Part shown: piece after piece, positions 7,332 through 15,949 of the stretch
How positions within the stretch are numbered: position 1 is the stretch's first letter
How the letters are laid out: the number at the start of each line of letters is the position of its first letter
Assembly: GCF_034521165.1 (NCBI RefSeq)
Contig: NZ_JAXHMV010000008.1
Coordinates: forward strand, 806,001 to 870,000
DNA length: 64,000 bases
Reading direction: 5' to 3'
Origin: Thiohalophilus sp.
GTDB taxonomy: Bacteria; Pseudomonadota; Gammaproteobacteria; UBA6429; Thiohalophilaceae
Notes under the pieces: generated by a model
Told to the model about the DNA's origin: nothing
The model's database searches: none
The model's input: the letters and a program-made list of their open reading frames with translations, nothing else
Translations under genes and position numbers: made by a program

Positions 7332-8690
7332 TCAGGCGGCGTTGTTGAAGCGGGCCAGCAGGGCCTTGTCGTAATTGCCCGCCGGCAGCGCGATGCGCAC
7401 CTGATAGCCGCCGCCGGGGGCCTCGTCCATCGGCTCGCCCTTGAGGCTTTCCATGTATTCCAGGGTCAGAGTGCGATTACCGTCGGGGGCAATGACCTCC
7501 AGCCGGTCGCCCCGGCCGAACTTGTTTTTGACATCCACGCTGGCCAGTCCCCGCTCGGCATCGAAGTCGGTGATCTCGCCGACGAAACGCTGCTGTTCGC
7601 TGCTCGAATAGCCGGAGAGGTAATTCTGATAGGCCTGATCCGGGTGACGCACATAAAAGCCGTCGGTATAGCCGCGGTTGGCCAGCCCCTCGAGCTTGCC
7701 ATAGAGACTGGCATCGAAGGGGCGCCCGGCGATGGCATCGTCGATCGCCTGGCGATAGAGCTGGGCGGTGCGCGCCACGTAATAGTGGGACTTGGTGCGC
7801 CCCTCCACCTTGAAGGAGTCGATGCCGATCTTCGTCAGCCGTTCGATATGCTGGATGGCGCGCAGGTCTTTTGAGTTCATGATGTAGGTGCCGTGCTCGT
7901 CCTCGAGAATCGGCATCAGCTCGCCCGGGCGGTTGCCCTCCTCGATCAGATAGGCCCGGTCGGCCAGCGGATGACGCTCGATCTTCTCCTCGGGGAACAG
8001 CTCCGGGTCGTTGATCGCCGCCATGGCGTCGAAGTCGATCTTCTGGATATCGCCGCTGACATCCTCCTCGGCATTGTGCATGCCGTAGCTCCAGCGACAG
8101 GAGTTGGTGCAGGTGCCCTGGTTGGGATCGCGGTGGTTGAAATAGCCCGACAGCAGGCAGCGGCCGGAGTAGGCGATGCACAGCGCGCCGTGCACGAACA
8201 CTTCCAGCTCCATCTCCGGGCACTGCTGACGAATTTCCTCGATCTCGTTGATCGACAGCTCGCGCGAGAGGATGATGCGCGACAGGCCCAGCGACTGCCA
8301 GAATTTCACCGCGGCGTAGTTGACCGTGTTGGCCTGCACCGACAGGTGCACCGGCATCTCGGGCCAGCGCTCGCGCACCATCATGATGAGGCCGGGATCG
8401 GCCATGATCAGCGCATCGGGCCCCAGTTCGATGACCGGCGCCATGTCCTTGAGATAGGTTTTGATCTTGCTGTTGTGCGGCATCAGGTTGCTGGCGACAA
8501 AGAATTTCTTGCCCCGGGCGTGGGCCTCGCCGATGCCGGTGGCCAGATTCGCCAGTGTGAAGTCATTGTTGCGCACCCGCAGGCTGTAGCGCGGCTGACC
8601 GGCATAGACCGCGTCGGCGCCAAACGCGAACGCGTAGCGCATATTGCGCAGGGTACCGGCGGGCAGGAGCAGTTCGGGGCGTGCTGGCAT
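7332..8690 (-). CDS. trhP: TrhP/YegQ, peptidase U32 family tRNA uridine hydroxylation protein
   Basis: 452 residues from ATG 8690; an upstream in-frame extension to 8774 lacks family similarity. The start PELLLPAGTLRNMRYAFAFG, VYAGQPRYSLRVRNNDF, and the cysteine-bearing block FVHGALCIAYSGRCLLSGY...GTCTNSCRW are the U32 signature. Length and sequence fit E. coli YegQ, now TrhP, which supports prephenate-dependent 5-hydroxylation of uridine 34 in certain tRNAs; the conserved cysteines bind an iron-sulfur cluster. It is divergent from the YgjP gene, with both starts within about 100 bases. Confidence 0.92.
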   Translation of the reverse strand: MPARPELLLPAGTLRNMRYAFAFGADAVYAGQPRYSLRVRNNDFTLANLATGIGEAHARGKKFFVASNLMPHNSKIKTYLKDMAPVIELGPDALIMADPGLIMMVRERWPEMPVHLSVQANTVNYAAVKFWQSLGLSRIILSRELSINEIEEIRQQCPEMELEVFVHGALCIAYSGRCLLSGYFNHRDPNQGTCTNSCRWSYGMHNAEEDVSGDIQKIDFDAMAAINDPELFPEEKIERHPLADRAYLIEEGNRPGELMPILEDEHGTYIMNSKDLRAIQHIERLTKIGIDSFKVEGRTKSHYYVARTAQLYRQAIDDAIAGRPFDASLYGKLEGLANRGYTDGFYVRHPDQAYQNYLSGYSSSEQQRFVGEITDFDAERGLASVDVKNKFGRGDRLEVIAPDGNRTLTLEYMESLKGEPMDEAPGGGYQVRIALPAGNYDKALLARFNNAA

Positions 8691-8754
8691 GATGTTGCTT
8701 CCGCAGAAAATGGAAAACCGTGTATGAGGGTCAATTATAACCGATTCAATGGCG

Positions 8755-8760
8755 TACAAT
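8755..8760 (+). promoter_or_regulatory. Candidate -10 element (TACAAT) for the ygjP-like gene
   Basis: TACAAT lies 36 bases before the ATG at 8791. A convincing -35 is not visible. If used, transcription would begin close to 8767 and exclude the earliest in-frame ATG at 8749 as the start. Confidence 0.3.
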
Positions 8761-8790
8761 GGCGCGAAAATCATGGGGATTGAATCATCG

Positions 8791-9519
8791 ATGACAGACC
8801 CGGCAACCGTGCCGTTTGCTTACCGGGTGCGGGTCAACCGCCGCGCCCGGCGCGCCCGAATCAGCGTCGAGGCACACGGCGAAGTGGTCGTGGTATTGCC
8901 GCGGCCACTGGCCGAGCGCGAGATTCAGCAACTGCTGAGTCAGCATCAGGCGTGGGTTTGTGCCCGGCTGGCGGAACTTCAGACGCGCCTGGCGCAACTG
9001 CCCGGGCAGCTCGGTCTGTCCCCGCAAAGCGTGACTCTGGAGGCCATTGAGCAACACTGGGCCGTTGAATATGGCGTGTTGTCGGGGTCGCGACGCTGGC
9101 GCAAGCAGAGCAATCCACGTCGCTTGCAGTTGCGTGCCGACGCGGGGGAGGCGGCCGCGCGCGAGGCCTTGCAGGGCTGGCTGCAGCAGCAGGCCAAACA
9201 GTTCCTCTCGCCCTGGTTGCAGGAACTGGCCGAACGGCTCGGCTTGATCTGTACGGGAGTGAGCGTGCGTGCCCAGAAAACCCGCTGGGGCAGCTGTTCC
9301 TCGAACGGGCGTATCAATCTCAATCGCAATCTGCTGTTTTTGCCACCGTCGCTGGTGGAGTACCTGCTGGTGCACGAGCTGTGTCATCTGCGCGAGCCAA
9401 ACCACTCGCCGCGCTACTGGCAACAGGTGGAAAAGGTGTTGCCCGATTATCGACAGCGGGATCGGGCACTGCGCGCGGCGGTGGATCAGGTTCCGCTGTG
9501 GGCGCGCCCGGGGGCCTGA
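8791..9519 (+). CDS. YgjP-type M48-like zinc metallopeptidase (SprT-like fold)
   Basis: 242 residues from ATG 8791; ATGs at 8749 and 8773 are in frame, but the candidate -10 at 8755 argues against the first. The core shows KTRWGSCSSNGRINLNRNLL, then the zinc-binding HELCHLREPNHS, as in the YgjP/DUF45 family. The N-terminal part starts YRVRVNRRARRARI. Zinc ligands H and H of HELCH are intact and the downstream H of NHSPRYW is the likely third ligand. The cellular substrate is unknown for this family. Confidence 0.88.
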   Translation: MTDPATVPFAYRVRVNRRARRARISVEAHGEVVVVLPRPLAEREIQQLLSQHQAWVCARLAELQTRLAQLPGQLGLSPQSVTLEAIEQHWAVEYGVLSGSRRWRKQSNPRRLQLRADAGEAAAREALQGWLQQQAKQFLSPWLQELAERLGLICTGVSVRAQKTRWGSCSSNGRINLNRNLLFLPPSLVEYLLVHELCHLREPNHSPRYWQQVEKVLPDYRQRDRALRAAVDQVPLWARPGA

Positions 9520-9606
9520 GCGGCGAACGTGGGTCAATTCACGCTTGAACCGTACTCTGGCAAAGGGCATATTAACTGACACATTTGCATGGATGAGGCT
9601 CAAACG

Positions 9607-10050
9607 GTGAACGTTGAACAACTCGAAGAACGCCGTCAAACGGTGCGCAACAAGTTCCACACCCTGCTGGAGACCCGCACCGAAACCCTCGCTCTGTTCA
9701 GTTCGCTGATCGGTATGCGGCCTTTCAAGCCGGAAGCCGATGTGCAAATGGTCTTGCAGGAGTTTTGCGAGTCGCTGGTGGATTATTCCGCCAGCGCCCA
9801 CTTCCAGCTCTATTCCTATATCGAATCCGATCAGGAACGCCGCACCCCGGTACTCGAGCTGGCCGGGCAGTATTATCCGCGCATCGCCAAAACCACCCGT
9901 CTGATTCTCGAATTCAATGAAAAGTACGAGTCCGAGGAGCGCAGCGGGGATCTGGCCAATCTGGATCAGGAGCTGGCTGTGCTGGGCGAGGCCCTGGCCG
10001 AGCGGATTCAGTACGAGGACAAGATCATTCGCGCCATGTCGACGCGTTGA
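9607..10050 (+). CDS. rsd: Rsd/AlgQ, regulator of sigma-70
   Basis: 147 residues from GTG 9607. GAGG lies eight bases before this GTG, whereas the ATG at 9589 has no ribosome binding site, so GTG is preferred. The sequence (QTVRNKFHTLLETRTETLAL, FCESLVDYSASAHFQLYSYI, LEFNEKYE) fits the Rsd/AlgQ family, all-helical proteins that bind RpoD region 4 and free core polymerase for alternative sigma factors. A strong terminator follows directly. Confidence 0.9.
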   Translation: MNVEQLEERRQTVRNKFHTLLETRTETLALFSSLIGMRPFKPEADVQMVLQEFCESLVDYSASAHFQLYSYIESDQERRTPVLELAGQYYPRIAKTTRLILEFNEKYESEERSGDLANLDQELAVLGEALAERIQYEDKIIRAMSTR

Positions 10051-10072
10051 TTCGCAGGCCGACGGGGCAAAT

Positions 10073-10109
10073 GCAAAAGGCCGATATGCGCTGCATATCG
10101 GCCTTTTGC
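10073..10109. terminator. Intrinsic terminator, bidirectional, after rsd
   Basis: Perfect 16-base stem GCAAAAGGCCGATATG/CATATCGGCCTTTTGC with a five-base loop. The A-run and T-run at the stem base allow use from both sides: for rsd and for the small gene transcribed from 10300. Confidence 0.9.
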
Positions 10110-10159
10110 GTAATAGGCTGGGACATCCCTGTCCCAAGGGGTAAAACGTCAGGTGTGGC

Positions 10160-10300
10160 TCAGGCCACCAGCCCGAGCAGCCGTTCGGAGGCCCGGGTGT
10201 AGATCGTTTGTTGTTTTTCCTGGTCCGAGGCCAGCGCCAGGATGGCTTCTTCCAGGCTCAGCTCTTCAACCTCGTACAGCGGGATAGTCTCTTCGTGCAT
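10160..10300 (-). CDS. Small acidic protein, 46 residues, unknown function
   Basis: Reads from ATG 10300 to TGA at 10160. GGAGG stands seven bases before the ATG, an excellent ribosome binding site. The protein begins MHEETIPLYEVEELSLEEAI, continues with a helical ASDQEKQQTIYTRASERLLG stretch, and ends LVA. It has no cysteines, no membrane segment and no family I recognise. The strong ribosome binding site, an AT-rich upstream region with a promoter-like pair, and the shared terminator at 10073 support a real gene. It sits between rsd and slt. Confidence 0.7.
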   Translation of the reverse strand: MHEETIPLYEVEELSLEEAILALASDQEKQQTIYTRASERLLGLVA

Positions 10301-10331
10301 GGTCTTTCCTCCCAAGTACTATCATAGGGAT

Positions 10332-10359
10332 AGTTTACATACTTAAAGTAAAATATCAA
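10332..10359 (-). promoter_or_regulatory. Candidate sigma-70 promoter of the 46-residue gene
   Basis: On the minus strand TTGATA (10354-10359) and TAAACT (10332-10337) are separated by 16 bases in an AT-rich stretch, placing a transcript start about 25 bases before the ATG. Confidence 0.4.
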
Positions 10360-10503
10360 GTATATCTTTTAAGTTGTTGATATTTTTAGGGAGTGTGACC
10401 GATACTCTGGCCCGGGCCGGGGATATGCCCCGGGGGCCGTGCCCACCGGCGAGGCCGGTAGATTGCCAAGATATACCTATATTTAGAAAAAATATCAAGA
10501 GTC
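10360..10503. other. Non-coding stretch with a GC hairpin
   Basis: No gene seen. A GC-rich hairpin lies at 10409-10438 (CCGGGG ATATG CCCCGG, extended by GGCCC/GGGCC with a three-base bulge). It is surrounded by AT-rich sequence on both sides, unlike the genome average. Confidence 0.5.
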
Positions 10504-10537
10504 GGCAATAACTCAATGAAATATATTGAATTATTGC
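10504..10537. terminator. Hairpin, probable terminator of the 45-residue gene
   Basis: GGCAATAAcTCAAT and ATTGAaTTATTGCC form a 14-base stem with one mismatch and a six-base loop. T-runs are present on both sides (TTTT on the plus side; on the minus side after about 10 bases). Confidence 0.55.
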
Positions 10538-10582
10538 CTTTTCAGGGGCCGTCCGGATAGCCGGGTGACAGCGCAGACGGGC

Positions 10583-10720
10583 TTACTGGCGGGAGGTATT
10601 GCGGGTCTCGGCGAGGTAGTTGCGCAGGTGCTCGGTGCGGCCGATCTGGTGACCGATGTAATAGCCCAGCCGAAAGGTGAGCAGGGCGACCAGGCCCAGC
10701 AGCAAAATCGTCTCGATCAT
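10583..10720 (-). CDS. Small membrane protein, 45 residues, unknown function
   Basis: Reads from ATG 10720 to TAA at 10583. GGGGAG precedes the ATG by six bases. The N-terminus (MIETILLLGLVALLTFRLGY) is a single transmembrane helix. It is followed by a basic/polar tail with GHQIGRTEHLRNYLAETRNT, so an N-out or N-in single-pass protein. It lies 80 bases downstream of slt on the same strand. I do not recognise a family. Confidence 0.65.
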   Translation of the reverse strand: MIETILLLGLVALLTFRLGYYIGHQIGRTEHLRNYLAETRNTSRQ

Positions 10721-10801
10721 GGTATCTCCCCGTGTTGTTCTCTCTGACCTATCGGCGTGACGACCGACGGCTTGAGGACAAAAGCGTGACCGGTTACCGG
10801 A

Positions 10802-12793
10802 TCAGGAATCGCGCCTGGCGGGGGCCGTTTTGGAGAGCGTCACCTCGGGGTTGGCGGAAATGGGCGGCATCCGTTCGAGCATCGGCGCCGGCTGGCGGCC
10901 CAGACGCTGTTGATAGATGACGGTGTAGGTGAGTACCCGCTGCAGGTATTTTTGGGTTTCGCCAAAGGGGACCGACTCGATCCAGAGATCGGCCGGTTGC
11001 ACCTGGTCCTCGGGCAGCCAGCGGCGTACGTTGCGCCCGCCGGCGTTGTAGGCGGCGGTGGCCAGGACCGGATGTCCGTGGAAGCGATCCTTGACCTTGC
11101 GCAGATAGCGCACGCCCAGGGTGATGTTGTTATCCACATCGAGGATATCCCACTGGCTACGCATCGGCATGCGCAGGTTGCGGGCGACACTGCGGGCGGT
11201 GCGCGGCAACAGTTGCATCAGGCCCAGGGCACCGGCATGGGAGCGGGCGTCGCGGGTAAAGGCGCTTTCCTGGCGAATGACCGCAAAGGCCCAGGCCGGA
11301 TCGATCTGCTGATCGCGGGCCTGGTTGAGAACGGTTTGCTGGTGCGCGAGGGGAAAGCGCATTTCCAGATCGTCCCAGTAACGGGCCCGCGCCAGGGTCA
11401 TGATGACCCGATCGTGCCAGCCCCATTCCTCGGCCAGCTTGGCGGCGCGCAGCAGCTGGTCCTCATTCAGTCGGGGCAGCAAGTGGTTCCACTCGCGACG
11501 GGCATCGGCCACCCGCCCAAGGGCATAGAGTTCGGCCGCCCGTTGCAGGGCCGGGATGTCGTGCAGGGCGCGCAGATCATCCTGACCGAAGAGTAACGGC
11601 CGGTGAGCGAAATGATAGGCATTGCCGCCCCGATCGGCGGCCAGAAAACCGTAATAACTGCGATCGCCGGCAGTGAGCTGGTAGAGGGAACGGGCCTCGC
11701 TGGTGCGCCCCAGTTCCTCCAGGGAACGGGCGCGCCAGTAACGCCAGCGCGGCGCATGGGCCGCGGCGGGCGGTAACTGGTTGAGCCAGTCGAGCGCCGC
11801 CGACCAGTCGCGATCCTGCAGGGCCGAGAGAATATGCGCGGTTTTGACTTCGGTACGCTCGTTGCCCAGTTTGAGTTTGGCCAGCCATTGCGGGGCCTGC
11901 GGATCGTCGCTGCGCACCAGCGCCAGCGACAGCCGCCGCTCGATGCGTTCCTGTTCCTGATCGCTGAACTGGTAATCCGGCTTGAGTTCCTGCCAGTAGC
12001 GGGCGGCGCGGACCGGATCGCGACCGGCCAGTCGGCGCAGACCATAGACCGTAATCCAGCGCAATACAGGCTGCTCGACATCGTTAAAGTGATTGGTCAC
12101 TTCGTGCAGATACTCCGGATTGCGACGAATCTTCGACCAGATATTGACCCAGAAGCGCTCCGACTCGGGCAGGTAATCGGCCAGGAACAGGGCCAGGCGA
12201 ATCTGGCCGGCACTGATCGCCAGCTGGATGCGTTGCCAGACCAGATCGTTGCTGAGGCGATCGGCGTTGCGCCAGGCTTCGATCGCCGGATCGCAGGCCG
12301 AAGGCAGGGAGTGGCCGGTCAGCCAGAGGTTTTCCATCGCCGCGTGCGCCCGTTGCGCCTGGCCGACCTGATAGAGGGCCCGGGTGTAGTGACAGCGCAG
12401 GGTTTTGTCGTTGGTGATCTGGTAATTGTCCACCAGCGGTTGCCAGCGGCCGTGGCGCGCCAGGCGGTATAACCAGCGCTGGTGGAGCAGTCCGGCGATG
12501 GGCGTGTCGCCATAATTGCGAACGAAATCCCGGATGTCTTCCGGGTTGGCGCGCGACAGACGGCGGCGCAAATCGGCGTATTCGAGATACGGATAGAGTG
12601 GATAGTCGTGCAGCTTGTCGGCGAGGCGCTCGTAACGGGCCCGGTTTCCGGCCTCCAGCGCCTGCAGGGCCTCCTGGAACTGGAAACGCTGCGGCAGGCG
12701 GTCCTCGTCGGGCAGGGCCTGTACCCCACCCAGCAGGCCGCACCCCAGTAACAGGGTGATAATGCGCTGACCGATTCTGCGTGTGCACGCCAT
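10802..12793 (-). CDS. slt: Soluble lytic murein transglycosylase, Slt70 type
   Basis: 663 residues. An N-terminal signal peptide (TLLLGCGLLGGVQA) is followed by the long alpha-superhelical U-domain and a C-terminal catalytic SLT domain. The catalytic glutamate is in AVIRQESAFTRDARSHAGAL, followed by GLMQLLPRTA and AAYNAGGRNVRRW. It cleaves the MurNAc-GlcNAc bond to leave 1,6-anhydroMurNAc in the periplasm. Architecture and length match E. coli Slt. It is divergent from ilvD, with a 274-base gap. Confidence 0.95.
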   Translation of the reverse strand: MACTRRIGQRIITLLLGCGLLGGVQALPDEDRLPQRFQFQEALQALEAGNRARYERLADKLHDYPLYPYLEYADLRRRLSRANPEDIRDFVRNYGDTPIAGLLHQRWLYRLARHGRWQPLVDNYQITNDKTLRCHYTRALYQVGQAQRAHAAMENLWLTGHSLPSACDPAIEAWRNADRLSNDLVWQRIQLAISAGQIRLALFLADYLPESERFWVNIWSKIRRNPEYLHEVTNHFNDVEQPVLRWITVYGLRRLAGRDPVRAARYWQELKPDYQFSDQEQERIERRLSLALVRSDDPQAPQWLAKLKLGNERTEVKTAHILSALQDRDWSAALDWLNQLPPAAAHAPRWRYWRARSLEELGRTSEARSLYQLTAGDRSYYGFLAADRGGNAYHFAHRPLLFGQDDLRALHDIPALQRAAELYALGRVADARREWNHLLPRLNEDQLLRAAKLAEEWGWHDRVIMTLARARYWDDLEMRFPLAHQQTVLNQARDQQIDPAWAFAVIRQESAFTRDARSHAGALGLMQLLPRTARSVARNLRMPMRSQWDILDVDNNITLGVRYLRKVKDRFHGHPVLATAAYNAGGRNVRRWLPEDQVQPADLWIESVPFGETQKYLQRVLTYTVIYQQRLGRQPAPMLERMPPISANPEVTLSKTAPARRDS

Positions 12794-13067
12794 GCTGAGG
12801 CCTCTGTTATTAAACCTGTTTCAAGCTTTTGGGGCTAAGTATTTGTAAACACAGTGTATGGTACGGTTGGCGGTTTGGCTATCCCGGTTAACGATTTCAT
12901 CCTGGTTTGTATCGACCCGTTGGCCCGCCGGGTTGATGGTTTTTTGCCGGATTTGTGTCCCAGGCCCGTCGCCACGTCGGATTCGTCGCGGCCGGGCGGA
13001 TTGTTTTATACTGCGTCACCCCGCGCTGTTGTAGCCGGGTTTTTCGTTCAGGTTCAGGAGCCCTTGC

Positions 13068-14747
13068 ATGTCAGACAAGTTGAATAAATACAGTTCCCGT
13101 ATCACCCAGCCCAAGTCCCAGGGCGCCTCGCAGGCCATGCTCTACGGTACCGGCCTGACCCCGGAGGACATGAACAAGGCCGAAGTGGGTATCTCCAGCG
13201 TCTGGTGGGAAGGCAATACCTGCAACATGCATCTCAACGATCTGGCGGCCAAGGTCAAAGAAGGGGTGCAGGCGGCCGGGCTGGTCGGCATGCGCTTCAA
13301 CACCATCGGCGTGTCGGACGGCATCTCGATGGGGACCGACGGCATGAGTTATTCGCTGCAATCGCGCGACATCATTGCCGACTCCGTCGAAACCGTGATG
13401 AACGCCCAGTGGTATGATGCCAATATCTCCCTGCCGGGCTGCGACAAGAACATGCCGGGCGTGTTGATCGCCATGGGCCGCATCAACCGTCCCTCGCTGA
13501 TGGTCTACGGCGGCACCATTAAGCCGGGCCACTGGCACGACAAGACACTGGATATTGTTTCGGCTTTCCAGAGCTATGGCGAATTCATCAGCGGTCGTAT
13601 CGATGAACCGCAGCGCGAGGCGATCGTGGAACACGCCTGTCCCGGACCGGGCTCCTGCGGCGGGATGTATACCGCCAACACCATGGCCTCGGCGATCGAG
13701 GCGCTGGGCATGAGTCTGCCCTACAGTTCCTCGATTCCCGCCGTGGATTCGGGCAAGCTGGATGAATGCCTGCAGGCCGGCCATGCCATTCGCCATCTGC
13801 TGGAACGGGACATCAAGCCGCGTGACATCATGACCCGCGCGGCGTTCGAGAACGCGATTGTGATGGTAATGGCGCTGGGCGGTTCGACCAACGCCGTGCT
13901 GCATCTGATCGCCATGGCCCGCGCGGTGGAGGTGCCGTTGACGGTCGACGATTTTCAGACCATCAGCGACAAGGTGCCGTTCCTGGCCGATCTCAAGCCC
14001 AGCGGTAAATACGTGATGGAAGATCTGCACAACGCCGGCGGCACCCCGGCGGTGATGAAATACCTGCTGGAACACGATCTGCTCAACGGCGATTGCCTGA
14101 CCGTGACCGGCAAGACGATGGCCGAGAACCTGGCCGAACTTCCCGCGCTCAAGGACGGTCAGGAGGTCTTCATGCCGCTGGACAAGCCGATCAAGTCCAG
14201 CGGGCATATCCAGATCCTCAAGGGCAACCTGGCGCCGGGCGGCTCGGTGGCCAAGATCACCGGCAAGGAAGGGTTACACTTTTCCGGTCCGGCGCGGGTT
14301 TATGACCGTGAGGAGTCGATGCTGGCCGGGCTGGAGAACAACGAGATTCAAAAAGGCGACGTGGTGGTGATCCGTTACGAAGGGCCCAAGGGCGGCCCGG
14401 GCATGCCCGAGATGTTGACCCCGACCTCGGCCATTATGGGTGCCGGGCTGGGCGGCGATGTGGCGCTGATCACCGACGGGCGTTTTTCCGGGGGCTCGCA
14501 CGGCTTTATCATCGGTCACGTGGTGCCCGAGGCCCAGGAAGGCGGTCCGCTCGGGTTGATTGAAAACGGCGATGTGATCACCATCGATGCCGAAACCCGG
14601 CGTCTGGATGTGGATGTCTCAGACGAGGAGATGGAACGTCGGCGCAAGAAATGGGTGATGCCGCCCTATGTTGCCAGTCGGGGAACGCTGTTCAAATACA
14701 TCAAAATCGTCAAGGATGCGTCACAGGGTTGCGTTACCGACGAGTGA
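13068..14747 (+). CDS. ilvD: Dihydroxy-acid dehydratase
   Basis: 559 residues, the shorter IlvD/Edd form. Cluster ligands are in GNTCNMH, LPGCDKNMPG and CPGPGSCGGMYTANTM; the three cysteines in this spacing suggest the [2Fe-2S] type. It converts 2,3-dihydroxyisovalerate and its homologue to the 2-keto acids of valine and isoleucine synthesis. TTCAGGAG stands about eight bases before the ATG. No other ilv gene is nearby; it heads a run with two small genes. Confidence 0.96.
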   Translation: MSDKLNKYSSRITQPKSQGASQAMLYGTGLTPEDMNKAEVGISSVWWEGNTCNMHLNDLAAKVKEGVQAAGLVGMRFNTIGVSDGISMGTDGMSYSLQSRDIIADSVETVMNAQWYDANISLPGCDKNMPGVLIAMGRINRPSLMVYGGTIKPGHWHDKTLDIVSAFQSYGEFISGRIDEPQREAIVEHACPGPGSCGGMYTANTMASAIEALGMSLPYSSSIPAVDSGKLDECLQAGHAIRHLLERDIKPRDIMTRAAFENAIVMVMALGGSTNAVLHLIAMARAVEVPLTVDDFQTISDKVPFLADLKPSGKYVMEDLHNAGGTPAVMKYLLEHDLLNGDCLTVTGKTMAENLAELPALKDGQEVFMPLDKPIKSSGHIQILKGNLAPGGSVAKITGKEGLHFSGPARVYDREESMLAGLENNEIQKGDVVVIRYEGPKGGPGMPEMLTPTSAIMGAGLGGDVALITDGRFSGGSHGFIIGHVVPEAQEGGPLGLIENGDVITIDAETRRLDVDVSDEEMERRRKKWVMPPYVASRGTLFKYIKIVKDASQGCVTDE

Positions 14748-14774
14748 GCAACCGTACAGCAAGGGGTAAAGATT

Positions 14775-15008
14775 ATGTCATTGACTGAAGATCCGGTGGT
14801 GGGCAACTGGTACACCACGCGCGAGGGTGAGTTGTTGCGGGTGCGCCTGGCGGTTTATCGCCACGAATACCTGTCGGCGTTGTTGCTGGAGTATCTCGAC
14901 GGACATCGGCAGATCGTTGCCATTGGCGACTGGTATTGCATGGAACTGCATCGCGATATGCTGAGCGTCACCCAGCGCCACGCCGGCACCCGAGTTACCA
15001 ATGAGTGA
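14775..15008 (+). CDS. Small hypothetical protein, 77 residues
   Basis: AAGGGG precedes the ATG by about seven bases. The protein is a single compact domain with alternating hydrophobic strands (ELLRVRLAVYRHEYLSALLL, GHRQIVAIGDWYCMEL), likely an all-beta fold. I do not recognise the family. It overlaps the next gene by eight bases (ATGAGTGA), indicating translational coupling with the pyrophosphohydrolase. Confidence 0.7.
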   Translation: MSLTEDPVVGNWYTTREGELLRVRLAVYRHEYLSALLLEYLDGHRQIVAIGDWYCMELHRDMLSVTQRHAGTRVTNE

Positions 15009-15363
15009 TACCGACTTACAGCAGCTCAAGTTGCAACTCAAGGCGTTCGCCGAGGAACGCGACTGGGAGCAGTTTCATTCGCCAAAGAACCTGGCCATGG
15101 CGCTGATCGTCGAAGCCGCCGAACTGGTGGAACACTTCCAGTGGTTGAAGCAGTCCGAAAGCGAAAACCTGCCACCGGAAAAACATCAGGAAGTCGCCTA
15201 CGAGATGGCTGACATTCTGGTGTATCTGTTACGGCTGGCCGAACGGCTGGATATCGACTTGCTGGATGCCGTGCAGCAGAAAATGAAACTCAACGCCGAC
15301 AAATACCCCGCCGAGCAGGTGCGTGGCAGCTATAAGAAATATACCGAATACAAAACGAAATAG
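15001..15363 (+). CDS. MazG-like nucleotide pyrophosphohydrolase (dCTPase/RS21-C6 type)
   Basis: 120 residues. The metal-binding ExxE...ExxD pattern of all-alpha NTP pyrophosphatases is visible as IVEAAELVEHFQW and YEMADILVYLLRLAERLDID, followed by KYPAEQVRGS. Family members hydrolyse dCTP or modified nucleotides to monophosphates, cleansing the nucleotide pool. It is coupled by overlap to the 77-residue gene. Confidence 0.88.
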   Translation: MSDTDLQQLKLQLKAFAEERDWEQFHSPKNLAMALIVEAAELVEHFQWLKQSESENLPPEKHQEVAYEMADILVYLLRLAERLDIDLLDAVQQKMKLNADKYPAEQVRGSYKKYTEYKTK

Positions 15364-15388
15364 TTTCTACTGGGCCTTTTTATGGGCC

Positions 15389-15447
15389 TCTCGCAGAGGC
15401 GCGAAGAGCGCAAAGCAATCAATCTCATTCTCCGCGCCTCTGCGAGA
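15389..15447. repeat. GCAAAG/CTCTGCG-type inverted repeat, locus 1
   Basis: TCTCGCAGAGGCGCG (15389-15403) is exactly inverted at 15433-15447 around a 29-base loop. It lies between two convergent genes and may act as a terminator. It is one of several interspersed repeats built from GCAAAG, GCGGAG and GCAGAG steps. Confidence 0.8.
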
Positions 15448-15457
15448 ATTATTCAGA

Positions 15458-15844
15458 TCAGCTTTTCTTGCCGATTAACTCGATCGGATAACCATCGGGA
15501 TCCTCGACGAAGGCGATGATAGTGGTGCCGGCGTTCATGGGGCCGGCGTCGCGCAGGATCTTGCCGCCGCGCTGGCGAATGTCGTCGGTGGCCTGGTAGA
15601 CGTCGTCCACTTCCAGGGCTATGTGGCCGTAACCGTCACCCAGATCGTATTTGTCCGTGTCCCAGTTATAAGTCAGTTCGATCACCGCACCCTCGGACTC
15701 GGGTTGGTAACCGACAAAAGCCAGGGTGAACTCGCCCTCGGGGTAGTCTTTTTGTCGCAGCAGTTTCATCCCCAGCACATTGGTGTAAAAATCGATCGAA
15801 CGTTGCAGATCGCCGACGCGCAACATGGTATGCAAAATTCGCAT
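15458..15844 (-). CDS. gloA: Lactoylglutathione lyase (glyoxalase I)
   Basis: 128 residues from ATG 15844, preceded by GAGGAGAG; the open frame upstream is not used. MRILHTMLRVGDLQRSIDFY, the ELTYNWD segment, GYGHIALEVDDVY and AFVEDPDGYPIELI contain the H/E metal ligands of the Ni-type enzyme. It isomerises the hemithioacetal of methylglyoxal and glutathione to S-lactoylglutathione. Confidence 0.95.
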   Translation of the reverse strand: MRILHTMLRVGDLQRSIDFYTNVLGMKLLRQKDYPEGEFTLAFVGYQPESEGAVIELTYNWDTDKYDLGDGYGHIALEVDDVYQATDDIRQRGGKILRDAGPMNAGTTIIAFVEDPDGYPIELIGKKS

Positions 15845-15949
15845 GCAGTCTCTCCTCAACAAATTTTCAAAAAAGTATAACATGGGCCATGCGAGGCTGT
15901 GTCAGACTATGCCAATGCCGTGCCGAACAATCCAGGGTGATGCAAGCGC

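Noticed and set aside
10526..10747. 73-codon plus-strand frame over the 45-residue membrane protein gene
   Set aside because: The minus-strand frame has a ribosome binding site and a membrane helix; the plus frame has neither.
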